Source: Streptococcus mitis (GTDB taxonomy: Bacteria > Bacillota > Bacilli > Lactobacillales > Streptococcaceae). Taken from it: DNA of 64,000 nt. The DNA lies in contig NZ_WIJP01000012.1 in NCBI RefSeq assembly GCF_009496155.1, forward strand, positions 1-64,000. The letters are read 5' to 3'. The number at the start of each line of letters is the position of its first letter. Within the stretch, counting starts at the first letter, position 1. The position numbers were made by a program, and so were the translations under genes. The notes under the pieces were generated by a model. The model was not told the DNA's origin, made no database searches, and worked only from the letters and a program-made list of their open reading frames with translations. This document shows, in pieces, positions 30,035 through 38,256 of this stretch.

Positions 30035-31187
30035 ATTTGTAAAGTTCTTTTTCAACTTCCATCCATCCTTTCACTCCAACGTGCATCACGTCAAATAAAA
30101 AGTAATCCTCATACTCTTTATTTCCATAGTTTAATACAGTAACACCATGGCTCTTGGCAATATTTTCTATTTTTTTATAAGTTTTTTCCCGCATCTCTCG
30201 TGAAACACCTGTGTAATCATTCCACTTACCATTTACTGGGAGTATAATAACTTCAACTTCAATTCCCAATTCCTTAGCAACTGTCAAGAAAAGTTCCATG
30301 TCTGAATACTCGGGTGACTCCAGATAGCTCAAATCTTTGTTAGAATCTTTCAACGAAGTATAGCGATCTTTTAGGTAGGTATTGTAGTAGTTATTATCAA
30401 CAGCATAATCATTATTATCTGTTTTCTTTTTAACCTCTTCTACAAACTGATTCGTCATTTTCTCCCAATCATAGTCTGGGGTTTTGTCTCCTAGTGAAGG
30501 ATAATCTGATTTGGCATAATTTTCATAAAATTTTAGTTTAAGCTTAAAGGAATAAAGCGCGTTATCTAACTCCAATAGTTTTTTATCAACAATGGTTCCT
30601 TTTCCATCTATGAAATAACTTTTATATTTTTTATAGATGTCATTTTGTTGCTTGTTCCCTTTAGTTATTTCAATAATTCTATCAATAAGTTTTTCCTTGG
30701 TATCTTTACTAATTTTCTTATTAGAGAGTGTCTGAAAAATATGTTCCTGAGAAGCCTTGTTCAAAAAGGCATCTTGATGAGTCCCATCTTTTTCAAACCA
30801 CTGAACCGACTCTATTATAGCCACTTTTCGCTTACTCATAGCTCCTTCAATCGAACCCAAGGTCGTAGCTTGAATAATATTTTGAGAATAACTGGTTCCT
30901 ATCTGCATGATATTAAAATCGTTGTAGTTAAACATTTTATTGGGATGATAGTCTTCATTTCTAGTCGCAACCAACTCCGAAGAACCCAATAAAACAAGTG
31001 TATGGGGAGTGATATTGCTTGTTAGAATGTCTCTACTTTTATACTTTTCATACGAAGTGCTATAGCGAATACTGTTATCCTTGACTTTATAATAATCGTC
31101 AATCTTCTTGACATATGTTACATTTAAAAGGGCAAGCGTCGCAATTACGAGCACAAGCGATAGCAAAAATGCTTTTAGTTTAATCAT
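30015..31187 (-). CDS. second DltD-like SGNH acyl-transfer protein
   Basis: The protein has 390 residues. An N-terminal membrane anchor (KAFLLSLVLVIATLALL) precedes an extracellular DltD-like domain with the Ser in LVLLGSSELVA and the Asp/His pair in FDVMHVGVKGW. It shows clear but distant similarity to the DltD at 25107-26375 (shared YN.YLK...., IIPPVN or ILPVNGKW). It follows the MBOAT gene by 47 bp and overlaps dltX2. It is expected to act with them in acylating a cell-surface polymer. No ligase or carrier gene accompanies the set. Confidence 0.85.
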   Translation of the reverse strand: MIKLKAFLLSLVLVIATLALLNVTYVKKIDDYYKVKDNSIRYSTSYEKYKSRDILTSNITPHTLVLLGSSELVATRNEDYHPNKMFNYNDFNIMQIGTSYSQNIIQATTLGSIEGAMSKRKVAIIESVQWFEKDGTHQDAFLNKASQEHIFQTLSNKKISKDTKEKLIDRIIEITKGNKQQNDIYKKYKSYFIDGKGTIVDKKLLELDNALYSFKLKLKFYENYAKSDYPSLGDKTPDYDWEKMTNQFVEEVKKKTDNNDYAVDNNYYNTYLKDRYTSLKDSNKDLSYLESPEYSDMELFLTVAKELGIEVEVIILPVNGKWNDYTGVSREMREKTYKKIENIAKSHGVTVLNYGNKEYEDYFLFDVMHVGVKGWMEVEKELYKFANETD

Positions 31188-31234
31188 CTCGTTTTATCCT
31201 ATCCCTTCGATTCTTCCGATTTCTTTTCAATTTC

Positions 31235-32398
31235 TTATCTCTTTAAAATCGTAAGTAAGATTTTATAGGGTTCACCTGAAAAGATAAAGAAACCAATCAT
31301 AACCAAATTCATGGTCACAAACCAACTTAGTAGTTTATACCAATTTTTGTTTTTATTTTTCTTATAAAAAGTGCTTTTCTTTTGATATACTTCAAATCCA
31401 GCCATCAAAACCCCATGGTAAAAGCCATAAACAATGTAGCTAGCACTAAGACCGTGCCAAAAGCCCATGACCAACATATTGACCATATAGGCATAGGTTG
31501 CATTGTGTAGTCTATTTTTAAACCATTTTTTTCTGATAACCTGCATCAAGACTCTTGAAAATACGAAATCTCTCAACCAGGTTGACAAGGTGATATGCCA
31601 TCTAGTCCAGAAATCCTTGATATCAACACTCAAGAAAGGTTTGTTAAAGTTCATCGGTGTCTGAATACCTAGAATATTACTACTTCCAACGGCCATTAGA
31701 CTATAACCTGCAAAGTCGAAGAACAGATACAAGGTATAGAGGTACATATACTTGATTGAATAGACAACTGTGCTAGTATTATTTAGAGCGAGTAACATCT
31801 GGTAAACATAGGTTGATAAAACAATCTTGTAAAGAAGGCCTAGAACGATACGATAAACACCGTCCCCTGCTAACTCTAGATACTCTTTTCGAGGCATGAC
31901 CTCATTTATCTCTGTTAAAAATCTCCTACTCCGATCAATCGGGCCAGCACTAACTGTTGGGAAAAAGAGTAGAAACTGAAGATAATCTTTTATATTGATT
32001 TTTTCTTTAATCAAACCATCCGATATTTCCAGCATGATTTGTATTGTTTTAAAGGACATATAAGAAATCCCAATAAAAGCCAACAGATGCAGAGAAGTCA
32101 AGGCAAAGACTTTATTAATCACCAAAGGCAGAATGGAAAGAAAAACAAGAGGTTTCAACCGCTTTGCTTCCATCCTTTGTGCTAGAAAAACTATCAAATA
32201 TTGGTAAACGACAAAGGCGAGTAAATAGACAATCATCGCTCTACTCTTGCCATAAATAGCTCCTGTAAATAAGAGGGAGAGAACCAAAATATAGTAGTCC
32301 TTACGTTTTTCAAAAAAGTTTACCACAAAACCAATCAGTAAAACTACAAACAAGAGAAGGAAGAATTCATTCCCCTCGAAATAATTCATACCAGCCAA
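31235..32398 (-). CDS. second DltB-like MBOAT acyltransferase
   Basis: The protein has 387 residues with about ten membrane segments. It has MBOAT signatures parallel to DltB: GPIDRSRRF, IKDFWTRWHITLSTWLRDFVF and the catalytic His in MGFWHGLSASYIVYG. It is clearly diverged from the DltB at 26627-27865 and slightly shorter. It opens the three-gene set MBOAT2-DltD2-DltX2. It may take D-Ala from the DltC encoded downstream, or another acyl donor such as acetyl-CoA. Substrate and acceptor are unknown. Confidence 0.85.
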   Translation of the reverse strand: MAGMNYFEGNEFFLLLFVVLLIGFVVNFFEKRKDYYILVLSLLFTGAIYGKSRAMIVYLLAFVVYQYLIVFLAQRMEAKRLKPLVFLSILPLVINKVFALTSLHLLAFIGISYMSFKTIQIMLEISDGLIKEKINIKDYLQFLLFFPTVSAGPIDRSRRFLTEINEVMPRKEYLELAGDGVYRIVLGLLYKIVLSTYVYQMLLALNNTSTVVYSIKYMYLYTLYLFFDFAGYSLMAVGSSNILGIQTPMNFNKPFLSVDIKDFWTRWHITLSTWLRDFVFSRVLMQVIRKKWFKNRLHNATYAYMVNMLVMGFWHGLSASYIVYGFYHGVLMAGFEVYQKKSTFYKKNKNKNWYKLLSWFVTMNLVMIGFFIFSGEPYKILLTILKR

Positions 32399-32569
32399 AC
32401 TCCTTTTTTCTTTTTATCATCTCCTGATTTATCTTTTTAGGATTAGCTCCTATCATATCACCAAGGATAGTTAACTCCATTCATTATACCATAATTTAAA
32501 AACTATAAATACTTCTATTTTCTAATTTTTTAAAATAAAAAATCCAACTGACTCTTAGTACTGAATCCC

Positions 32570-33225
32570 AATAATGAGACAAAATTATTCACACCATAAA
32601 TAAAATTCAAGAACAAAAAATTGATGAAGGAACCAGTGAAGAATTCTGCCTTTCTAGCTGTAAGGCTTCGTCCCCTTCCTATAATTCTTTTAACTTTTTT
32701 AGGTAAGCTACCTCAGTACGTAAGTATTCATTCTCCTACTGAAGTCGTTCTAATTCTGTCATTTCTTCCCAAGTTTTCTTTCGTTTACACCCCATTTCAG
32801 TCGGTCTCTCTCTTGTTTTCTCAACAATAGCATACCCGTTTTTCTTGTATTGTGATAGCCAATTTAAGAGCAAGCTACTGCTTGGAAGTGCATAATCTAG
32901 AGGCACACTTCTTTGTGAACAATCTTCCAGCAGAACTTTCTCAACCATTTCTTGTTTTAATTCTGGAGAATAATAGCGATTCTGCCCTTTCTTGACAATT
33001 TCAATCCTATAACGATCACTCAAACTAAACATGTACGTTAGTTTAGAAATACCTACTCCAAATATAGTGGAAAGTTGCTTTAAGCTAATTCCTTGTTTTC
33101 TTAGTTCATAGATTTGAACTTTATCTTTATACCTCAATTTTATAATAAAACGCACAATATCAAGTTTTTTCAACACCTGATACTATGCGATTTTCTGATT
33201 TTTAAAGACTTCTTACCTGGTTTCT
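32570..33225 (-). mobile_element. decayed IS3-family insertion sequence
   Basis: An IS3-type orfA (32736-33176) with its upstream end at 33177-33225 is followed by sequence that continues the frame with stops (ENEYLRTEVAYLKKLKEL read after the first stop). There is no orfB. The stretch 32399-32570 before it is AT-rich and holds no recognisable gene. The upstream end (ctgatactatgcgattttctg) is found again as relics near 20983 and 38105. Confidence 0.75.
32736..33176 (-). pseudogene. IS3-family transposase OrfA, truncated
   Basis: The readable frame is 146 codons ([19 protein letters not shown] to ELERLQ). It contains two helix-turn-helix segments ([19 protein letters not shown] and the one ending [13 protein letters not shown]) and the beginning of the leucine-zipper-like helix (MTELERLQ...ENEYL), interrupted by a stop. 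IS150-type elements need OrfA fused to OrfB by frameshifting, and orfB is missing, so the element cannot move by itself. Confidence 0.8.
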
Positions 33226-34403
33226 CATTTAAAATAGTCTCGTCTGATATAAATTAAAATAGCTTCTATCATCAGACAAATGGCTGATAACCAAAAACTT
33301 ATGCTAATACCAAAACTCTCAGTAATATAGCTCATTAGCAAAACAAATACTGAAAATGATAGTGTCGAAATCACTTCAAGAACGGAATAGACATTAACCA
33401 AATGATTTTCCTCTACTGTTTCCTGAAGAAATACACTTTCAGGAACTTCCTTTAGCTGCGATAACATACCAACTAAAGCTGAAAATACTAAAAACATCTG
33501 TGCGTTTGGAAAATATAGAATAGTCAGTGTCACTATTGCCATGGCTACAAGAGGAAAAAGAATACTTTCCCATTTAGCAGCGAGGAACTTTTCAGATAGC
33601 CTAAATGCAATTAAGCCACTAATTATAATACCAATAGAGTATGCTGTATTAGAATATCCCCAGTAACTTTCCGTTTTATTTAATAACTCAGTTACAAAGA
33701 CAAGTATGATAGAAGAAACCCAAATCGTATTTGAGAAAATTTCCAATAAATTTGCTGATACAAAAAGTCTTAATCTAGGATCTCTAGCAACTAACTTCCA
33801 ACCTTTGAGCAAAATTTCAAGATTAGTTTCTGACTCTAGCACCTCCACTTCAGCGTTAGGAAGAAATAACATCAGAAAGCTAGAAATGATATACAAGATT
33901 AAAATGATAAACGTGGTAGGTAACAGACCAATTGTTGCAAATAAGAGTCCACCTAATCCCCAACCCACCAATTGAACAGCTTCACCACTCATTGATAAGG
34001 CTGAATTAGCCTTACCCAAATCGGTCGCATAGCGTGGCACAATAGCATAGGAAACGGGTGCTGCAAAACCATCTAATATGGAAATTACAACAACAAATAG
34101 ATAGGTTACCAGAGGCGCTACTGATTGCATTACGGTAAACATTCCTACCAGTATCGCCAATAATATAGTCTTTCCAAATTGGGATAAAGATAAAACCCTA
34201 TTTAGCGCTATTCTTTTAGTAACTAAAGGAACTAAAAGACTCGCAACAAAAGAGGATATCCCTATTAAAATGGGAACTAGTGATGTGGCAATTACTGATT
34301 TTGAAATAATGTATATGTTCGCAATGATTGTTACTCTAAAGAAAATATCTGCTAAATTTGCAAACAATTGAGAGACTAACAACTTGACAAATGAATTAGA
34401 CAT
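33225..34403 (-). CDS. MFS transporter in the streptide-type cluster
   Basis: The protein has 392 residues with about 12 membrane segments. It is an MFS_3/enterobactin-exporter-like protein with PRYATDLGKANSALSM and the central loop ARDPRLRLFVSANLLEI. It lies 7 bp after the preceding MFS gene and is the last gene before the IS relic. Having two MFS genes after the radical SAM gene suggests export of, or immunity to, the modified peptide; which one is the exporter is not visible. It differs from the MFS at 34411, so it is not a recent duplicate. Confidence 0.8.
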   Translation of the reverse strand: MSNSFVKLLVSQLFANLADIFFRVTIIANIYIISKSVIATSLVPILIGISSFVASLLVPLVTKRIALNRVLSLSQFGKTILLAILVGMFTVMQSVAPLVTYLFVVVISILDGFAAPVSYAIVPRYATDLGKANSALSMSGEAVQLVGWGLGGLLFATIGLLPTTFIILILYIISSFLMLFLPNAEVEVLESETNLEILLKGWKLVARDPRLRLFVSANLLEIFSNTIWVSSIILVFVTELLNKTESYWGYSNTAYSIGIIISGLIAFRLSEKFLAAKWESILFPLVAMAIVTLTILYFPNAQMFLVFSALVGMLSQLKEVPESVFLQETVEENHLVNVYSVLEVISTLSFSVFVLLMSYITESFGISISFWLSAICLMIEAILIYIRRDYFK

Positions 34404-34410
34404 GTACTTT

Positions 34411-35502
34411 TTAAAATCTTTCCCCTCTGTTTAAAAATAAATAAAATCCTAAGCAAAAAAGAGCCTGAATTCCAAATATTAAATAATTACTTTTTATACT
34501 AAAGTTATCTGCAAAAGCACCGGCCAGAAAATCTGCTACCATAAAACTTATTGAAATAAATAAATTATATGCCGACCACAATACTGCTCTATTTTTCTCT
34601 ATCGACATATTAAATTTAGAATAAAAATGGTTGTTATAACTGGAATTGAGAATACGCATTAATAGAAAAGTTATAATTTGGATGAATAAATTGGTTTGAA
34701 AAAACATAAAAATAGCTAGTATTGGTATCATTAAACTTATTTCAAACTTAATTTTTAGATAACTCCCCAAAGCCATAGATATATTAAACATAAATAGTAC
34801 GATACCCAACATATCTAATGAGAGTCCCTGTTCATTTAAAAATATACCTGCATAAGAGTTGCTAATCATAATTAGAGTTGAGAATGCTACTCCTAACAAT
34901 ATTAAGTTCCACGGAATATCTTTAACATTATCGATGCTGAATATTTTTTGATTATTATTCAGTGTATTTCTGATTTCAGGTAATCCTATTAAATTTAATT
35001 GACTTAAAACCACAAATACAATGGAAATAATAATCGGATAACTATAATTCCTATTCAATAAATATGGAGATATAATTGTAATAATAGCAATAAAAACATA
35101 TTTTACTGTATTGAGATATTTCAAAAATGATTTATATACTACCTCGTCATCAATTATTTCAAAATTATAAGCATTAAGAACTCCTGAAGATAATGATTCC
35201 GACAATCCAAAAGATATTGTTGAAATATATATTATATTTGATTTTCCAAACAGTAAACAAGATAGCGCTAAAATTAATAGGAAATTTGATGTAACCAAAA
35301 TTTTCTTGTAACCAAACTTACTTGAAATAACGCTTAATGGAATATCAAAAACTGCGCCACATAACTCGGTAATAACTGATAAACTAGCTATTTCTGTGAA
35401 AGAGAAACCTAGATACTTTAAAAGTAACATTGTTACAAAGTAATACGGTAATCCAGACAGAAATATATTCATCACATATAAATTAAAAATCCGTTTACTC
35501 AT
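34411..35502 (-). CDS. MFS transporter directly after the radical SAM gene
   Basis: The protein has 363 residues with about 12 membrane segments. The start at MSKRIFNLYVMN is chosen because its ATG overlaps the radical SAM stop (ATGA). It is strongly AT-rich with many Ile/Asn codons, unlike the core genes. By position it corresponds to the transporter gene found after the KW-cyclase in streptide clusters. The likely substrate is the cyclised peptide, inferred from context. Confidence 0.75.
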   Translation of the reverse strand: MSKRIFNLYVMNIFLSGLPYYFVTMLLLKYLGFSFTEIASLSVITELCGAVFDIPLSVISSKFGYKKILVTSNFLLILALSCLLFGKSNIIYISTISFGLSESLSSGVLNAYNFEIIDDEVVYKSFLKYLNTVKYVFIAIITIISPYLLNRNYSYPIIISIVFVVLSQLNLIGLPEIRNTLNNNQKIFSIDNVKDIPWNLILLGVAFSTLIMISNSYAGIFLNEQGLSLDMLGIVLFMFNISMALGSYLKIKFEISLMIPILAIFMFFQTNLFIQIITFLLMRILNSSYNNHFYSKFNMSIEKNRAVLWSAYNLFISISFMVADFLAGAFADNFSIKSNYLIFGIQALFCLGFYLFLNRGERF

Positions 35503-36818
35503 AATTTGCAAACTGAGTCTCTAAAATATTCTGGACTCTTCTCCTTAATCAAGTTAACATAACAGCCGCCTTCGCAAATTTTTACTAAGCCACAAGATAA
35601 ACATTTAGAATTCTTCGTTCTAAAAGAACGAATTTCTCCATACAACCAGTCATCATACCAAATATCTAACAAATTTTTTTCAAAAGCATTTTGCTTGGTT
35701 CGATTAATTCCTAAAAAGGCAATACAAGGCATGATATCTCCATTAGACATTATTTCCATTTTAGTATACTTCGCACGACATCCATAATACATTTCATCAA
35801 ACTCTGAAAATTCAATCGAATTATTTATTAATTCCGGATAGGCGGTGTAAAGATGACACCCCTCAGTAGCAAAATTTAACTTAGCTTCTCGTTGAGTTAT
35901 ATAATCTGTAACATACTTATTCAGTCTTCTCAAATCAGCTAAATCGTATTTTTTCTTTATTTTAGTATATCCTGTTACCTCAGAATAATTAGCTATTGAA
36001 AACCTATCTATTTTATTCTCTATACAAAAATCAACTAATTCTATAATTTGTTCATAGCTTTGCTTTGTATACACTGCATTAATTCTACATTTTTTTCCAA
36101 CAGCTTTAAAATATTTCGCTAATTTTATCTGTCTATCAGGTCTTACCCCCATCAATTCAAAATTTAATTCAGGATTTAAAGTCTGCAAAGATAAAACTGG
36201 TGTAATATAGTTAGAATTAGTCAGAATATCTACTGTGCTTTTCTTTATTAACTGGGCATTGGTCGTTATAGTAGTCTTCAACTTTAGTTTTTCACAAGCT
36301 ATCAATAAATTATCAATATCAAAATATCTAGTCGGCTCTCCACCTAAAATTGAAATACTAAGCACTCCATTATCTTTTGCCTGACGCAAAATTCGCTCCC
36401 AATCTTTAGCAGGTTTGGAATTTCTATCTTCTCGATTTGCTAAAAAACAAAAACCACATTTTAAATCACAGTACATACTAGGATATATTACTAATTCGAG
36501 TGGAAAACTCAGTATATTATGCTTTTTTAATTTTGCTACATGCTTCCTCGCATTTTTTAAAGTTTCGGCAGGATCTTTCAATGATCCCTCAATATTTTTA
36601 TCAGAATAGATATCTAATGATAATGCTCGCTTTAATTTTCCTGCTTCTATATCTTTCTTAAAAAAAGAAACAGCAATTTCGAAACCATGGGTTTGAACTA
36701 GATATAGAAAAAAAGCCTCAGTCTCATCTAATTCAACTCGATCAAAATTTGTTTTATTTATTAAAATTCCACCAAACTTCTCTAGTCTAAATAAAATATC
36801 TTCTGAAATTCTTCTCAT
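35499..36818 (-). CDS. strB: radical SAM/SPASM peptide cyclase (StrB/AgaB type)
   Basis: The protein has 439 residues. An N-terminal RiPP-recognition-like region (1-95) is followed by the radical SAM core with Cys117, Cys121 and Cys124 in YCDLKCGFC. The C-terminal SPASM region has Cys in YGCRAKY, MPCIAF, CLSCGLVKICEGGCY and the final Cys, enough for two auxiliary 4Fe-4S clusters. In S. thermophilus the homologue joins Lys and Trp of the precursor by a C-C bond to make streptide. The precursor gene lies 69 bp upstream, with a hairpin between. AT-rich codon use suggests horizontal gain. Confidence 0.9.
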   Translation of the reverse strand: MRRISEDILFRLEKFGGILINKTNFDRVELDETEAFFLYLVQTHGFEIAVSFFKKDIEAGKLKRALSLDIYSDKNIEGSLKDPAETLKNARKHVAKLKKHNILSFPLELVIYPSMYCDLKCGFCFLANREDRNSKPAKDWERILRQAKDNGVLSISILGGEPTRYFDIDNLLIACEKLKLKTTITTNAQLIKKSTVDILTNSNYITPVLSLQTLNPELNFELMGVRPDRQIKLAKYFKAVGKKCRINAVYTKQSYEQIIELVDFCIENKIDRFSIANYSEVTGYTKIKKKYDLADLRRLNKYVTDYITQREAKLNFATEGCHLYTAYPELINNSIEFSEFDEMYYGCRAKYTKMEIMSNGDIMPCIAFLGINRTKQNAFEKNLLDIWYDDWLYGEIRSFRTKNSKCLSCGLVKICEGGCYVNLIKEKSPEYFRDSVCKL

Positions 36819-36833
36819 CTTGAATACCTTTCT

Positions 36834-36864
36834 AAAAAAGCAGAGGGAAAAGTAACCTCTGCTT
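36834..36864 (-). terminator. terminator or attenuator between precursor and radical SAM genes
   Basis: On the minus strand AAGCAGAGG, an eight-base loop and CCCTCTGCTT form a perfect stem followed by TTTTT. It would end most transcripts after strA and let only a fraction reach strB, a common way to make more precursor than enzyme. Confidence 0.75.
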
Positions 36865-36887
36865 ATCCTATGAGATAAATTACTTTA

Positions 36888-36953
36888 TCACTTCCAACCG
36901 TCGCCTTTTGCCATAGAACTAGACTCAAGGACTTTTTCAAGTTCTTTAGACAT
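36888..36953 (-). CDS. strA: streptide-type RiPP precursor peptide, 21 residues
   Basis: The frame has 21 codons: leader MSKELEKVLESSSM followed by AKGDGWK and a stop. AGGAG lies 9 nt upstream of the ATG. Leader and core match what I recall of the S. thermophilus streptide precursor, where Lys and Trp of AKGDGW are crosslinked. That precursor continues for about nine more residues after the Lys; this one ends there, so the product could be at most AKGDGWK or shorter. It is the first gene of the strABC-like operon, after an Rgg-type operator. Confidence 0.9.
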   Translation of the reverse strand: MSKELEKVLESSSMAKGDGWK

Positions 36954-36984
36954 AATTGTAACTCCTTTCAAATAGGATACTGTA

Positions 36985-37026
36985 ATTATATTCTTTTTCA
37001 TCACTTACAATAAAACATTCCCATAT
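36985..37026 (-). promoter_or_regulatory. strA promoter with Rgg operator-like motif
   Basis: On the minus strand ATATGGGAA (37018-37026) is followed 27 nt later by the -10 box TATAAT (36985-36990), 32 bp before strA. The same nonamer with the same 27-nt gap precedes the -10 box of shp. A good -35 hexamer is absent, as expected of an activator-dependent promoter. Confidence 0.7.
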
Positions 37027-37033
37027 CTGCACA

Positions 37034-37897
37034 CTACCCTTTATCTGCTAAAATTTTTTCTAAGTGCCTTTCATAATTCTTTGCCAAATGGTTACTTCCC
37101 GCTAATTTCATTGCTCCAATACACTTCCTCATTTCAATAATTGCTTTGCAATCCGTCTCTGTTTTGTAGCGATAAAGATGTTGTGCATACTGAAACACCA
37201 ACCGTTCATAAATTTCTATCTCGGTGAAAAAGCATTGGTTTAGTCGTTTTTCAAAATACAAAGCATCAAGAAATTTTCCTCTTTCAATACATGTGATATA
37301 TCCGTTCAATAGCATAGATGAAATCAGTCGTCTATTATTAGGAATTTCTTTATAAAAATCAGAACGTCTAGACATCTCTCTAGCCAAAACCATGAAGACA
37401 TCGTGTTTTAGGACATCTAAAGTATTTGAAAAAATCAATAATTCATAGTATCCCCAATATTCAACACTAAAGAGATAGTCAGTGAGATAAGATAAATCAT
37501 CACCAGAATAATAAGCTTCTCCCGATAAATCTTGTAAACGAATTTTTAATAAAATAATGTTAAGCTTATGAAATTTCTTTTGTTTAGAATCTGACTCCAT
37601 CTGAGAATAAAGTAGTTTTTTCAACCCATCAACATCATGATTTGATACAAAATGCCTAACCTTTGATAAGAGTTCGTTCAGTTCATCACGATGAAAATCA
37701 TGAACAGCATACATAAATTCATCAATAGGCATGTTAATTTCATCCAAAATAGCCATAAATTTTGAAATGGTTAAATCAGTCTCTCCCTTTTCAAAACGTG
37801 AGAGCTGTGATGTTGATATACCAGCTTTTTCGACATCTTTCAAGCGAAAACCTCTAGATTCTCGAAACTTTTTAAAAATTTCTCCAAATTTTTTCAT
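37034..37897 (-). CDS. rgg: Rgg-family transcriptional regulator, SHP-responsive type
   Basis: The protein has 287 residues. An N-terminal HTH_XRE domain (FKKFRESRGFRLKDVEKAGISTSQLSRFEKGE region, about 8-40) is followed by an all-helical repeat domain that binds short hydrophobic peptides in this family. GGAGAGAAATT precedes the ATG. It is transcribed away from a divergent shp gene and toward strA, the layout of the S. thermophilus Rgg1358-SHP1358-streptide locus. It should activate strA and shp when the imported SHP pheromone is bound. The conserved Cys found in the redox-sensitive Rgg subgroups was not checked. Confidence 0.9.
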   Translation of the reverse strand: MKKFGEIFKKFRESRGFRLKDVEKAGISTSQLSRFEKGETDLTISKFMAILDEINMPIDEFMYAVHDFHRDELNELLSKVRHFVSNHDVDGLKKLLYSQMESDSKQKKFHKLNIILLKIRLQDLSGEAYYSGDDLSYLTDYLFSVEYWGYYELLIFSNTLDVLKHDVFMVLAREMSRRSDFYKEIPNNRRLISSMLLNGYITCIERGKFLDALYFEKRLNQCFFTEIEIYERLVFQYAQHLYRYKTETDCKAIIEMRKCIGAMKLAGSNHLAKNYERHLEKILADKG

Positions 37898-37917
37898 AAT
37901 TTCTCTCCAACAAGCAT

Positions 37918-37959
37918 ATATGGGAACAGTTTTTGATTTTTAATATTTTAGCATAAAAT
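37918..37959 (+). promoter_or_regulatory. shp promoter with Rgg operator-like motif
   Basis: ATATGGGAA (37918-37926) is followed after 27 nt by TAAAAT (37954-37959), about 28 bp from the shp ATG. The motif and spacing equal those of the strA promoter. Confidence 0.7.
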
Positions 37960-37987
37960 AGAAGAAAACAAAAGTGAGGTATTTCAC

Positions 37988-38060
37988 ATGAAAAAAACAA
38001 AAATTATTGCCTTTATTATTCCTAATTTTGGGAGGAATTATGATTATCGTTGTTGGCTAG
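37988..38060 (+). pseudogene. shp: SHP pheromone precursor with a poly-A frameshift
   Basis: A ribosome site (GTGAGG) and ATG at 37988 are followed by seven A. In this frame the product is a meaningless 28-residue peptide. Read with six A, the frame becomes MKKQKLLPLLFLILGG then IMIIVVG and a stop: 23 residues, hydrophobic, with the typical SHP C-terminus ending VVG. The pheromone would be the last 8-9 residues (about GGIMIIVVG). It is divergent from rgg. A +1 slip in a homopolymer can be reversible, fixed, or a sequencing error. Confidence 0.75.
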
Positions 38061-38104
38061 TACTAAGAAGTTAGTTAGTAGAATACTTACATCTTCAATC
38101 GAAA

Positions 38105-38190
38105 AAGAGACTGGGAAAAAGTCTTAAAAATCAGAAAAACGCATCATATCAGGTGTTGAAATTTGATATGATACGTTTTATTATGAGAAG
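38105..38190 (+). mobile_element. decayed insertion-sequence end with start of orfA
   Basis: The sequence aagtcttaaaaatcagaaaa...ggtgttgaaa...gatacgttttattatgag is the inverted copy of the upstream end and first codons of the IS3-type orfA at 33130-33215. Only about 85 bp survives. It faces the streptide-type cluster from the opposite side. Confidence 0.65.
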
Positions 38191-38256
38191 ATTTACTTCA
38201 TTTTTTGCTGAAATTGGGCTCTTGCCCAAGCCCTATCAACATAATTGTTTTCTAGA

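Noticed and set aside
32621..32830. 69-codon plus-strand frame near the IS relic
   Set aside because: It lies antisense to orfA and its decayed continuation and has no ribosome site.
37988..38074. 28-codon peptide in the literal frame from the shp ATG
   Set aside because: Its sequence is not like any SHP, whereas the +1 frame gives a typical SHP end; the literal frame is the effect of the A insertion.
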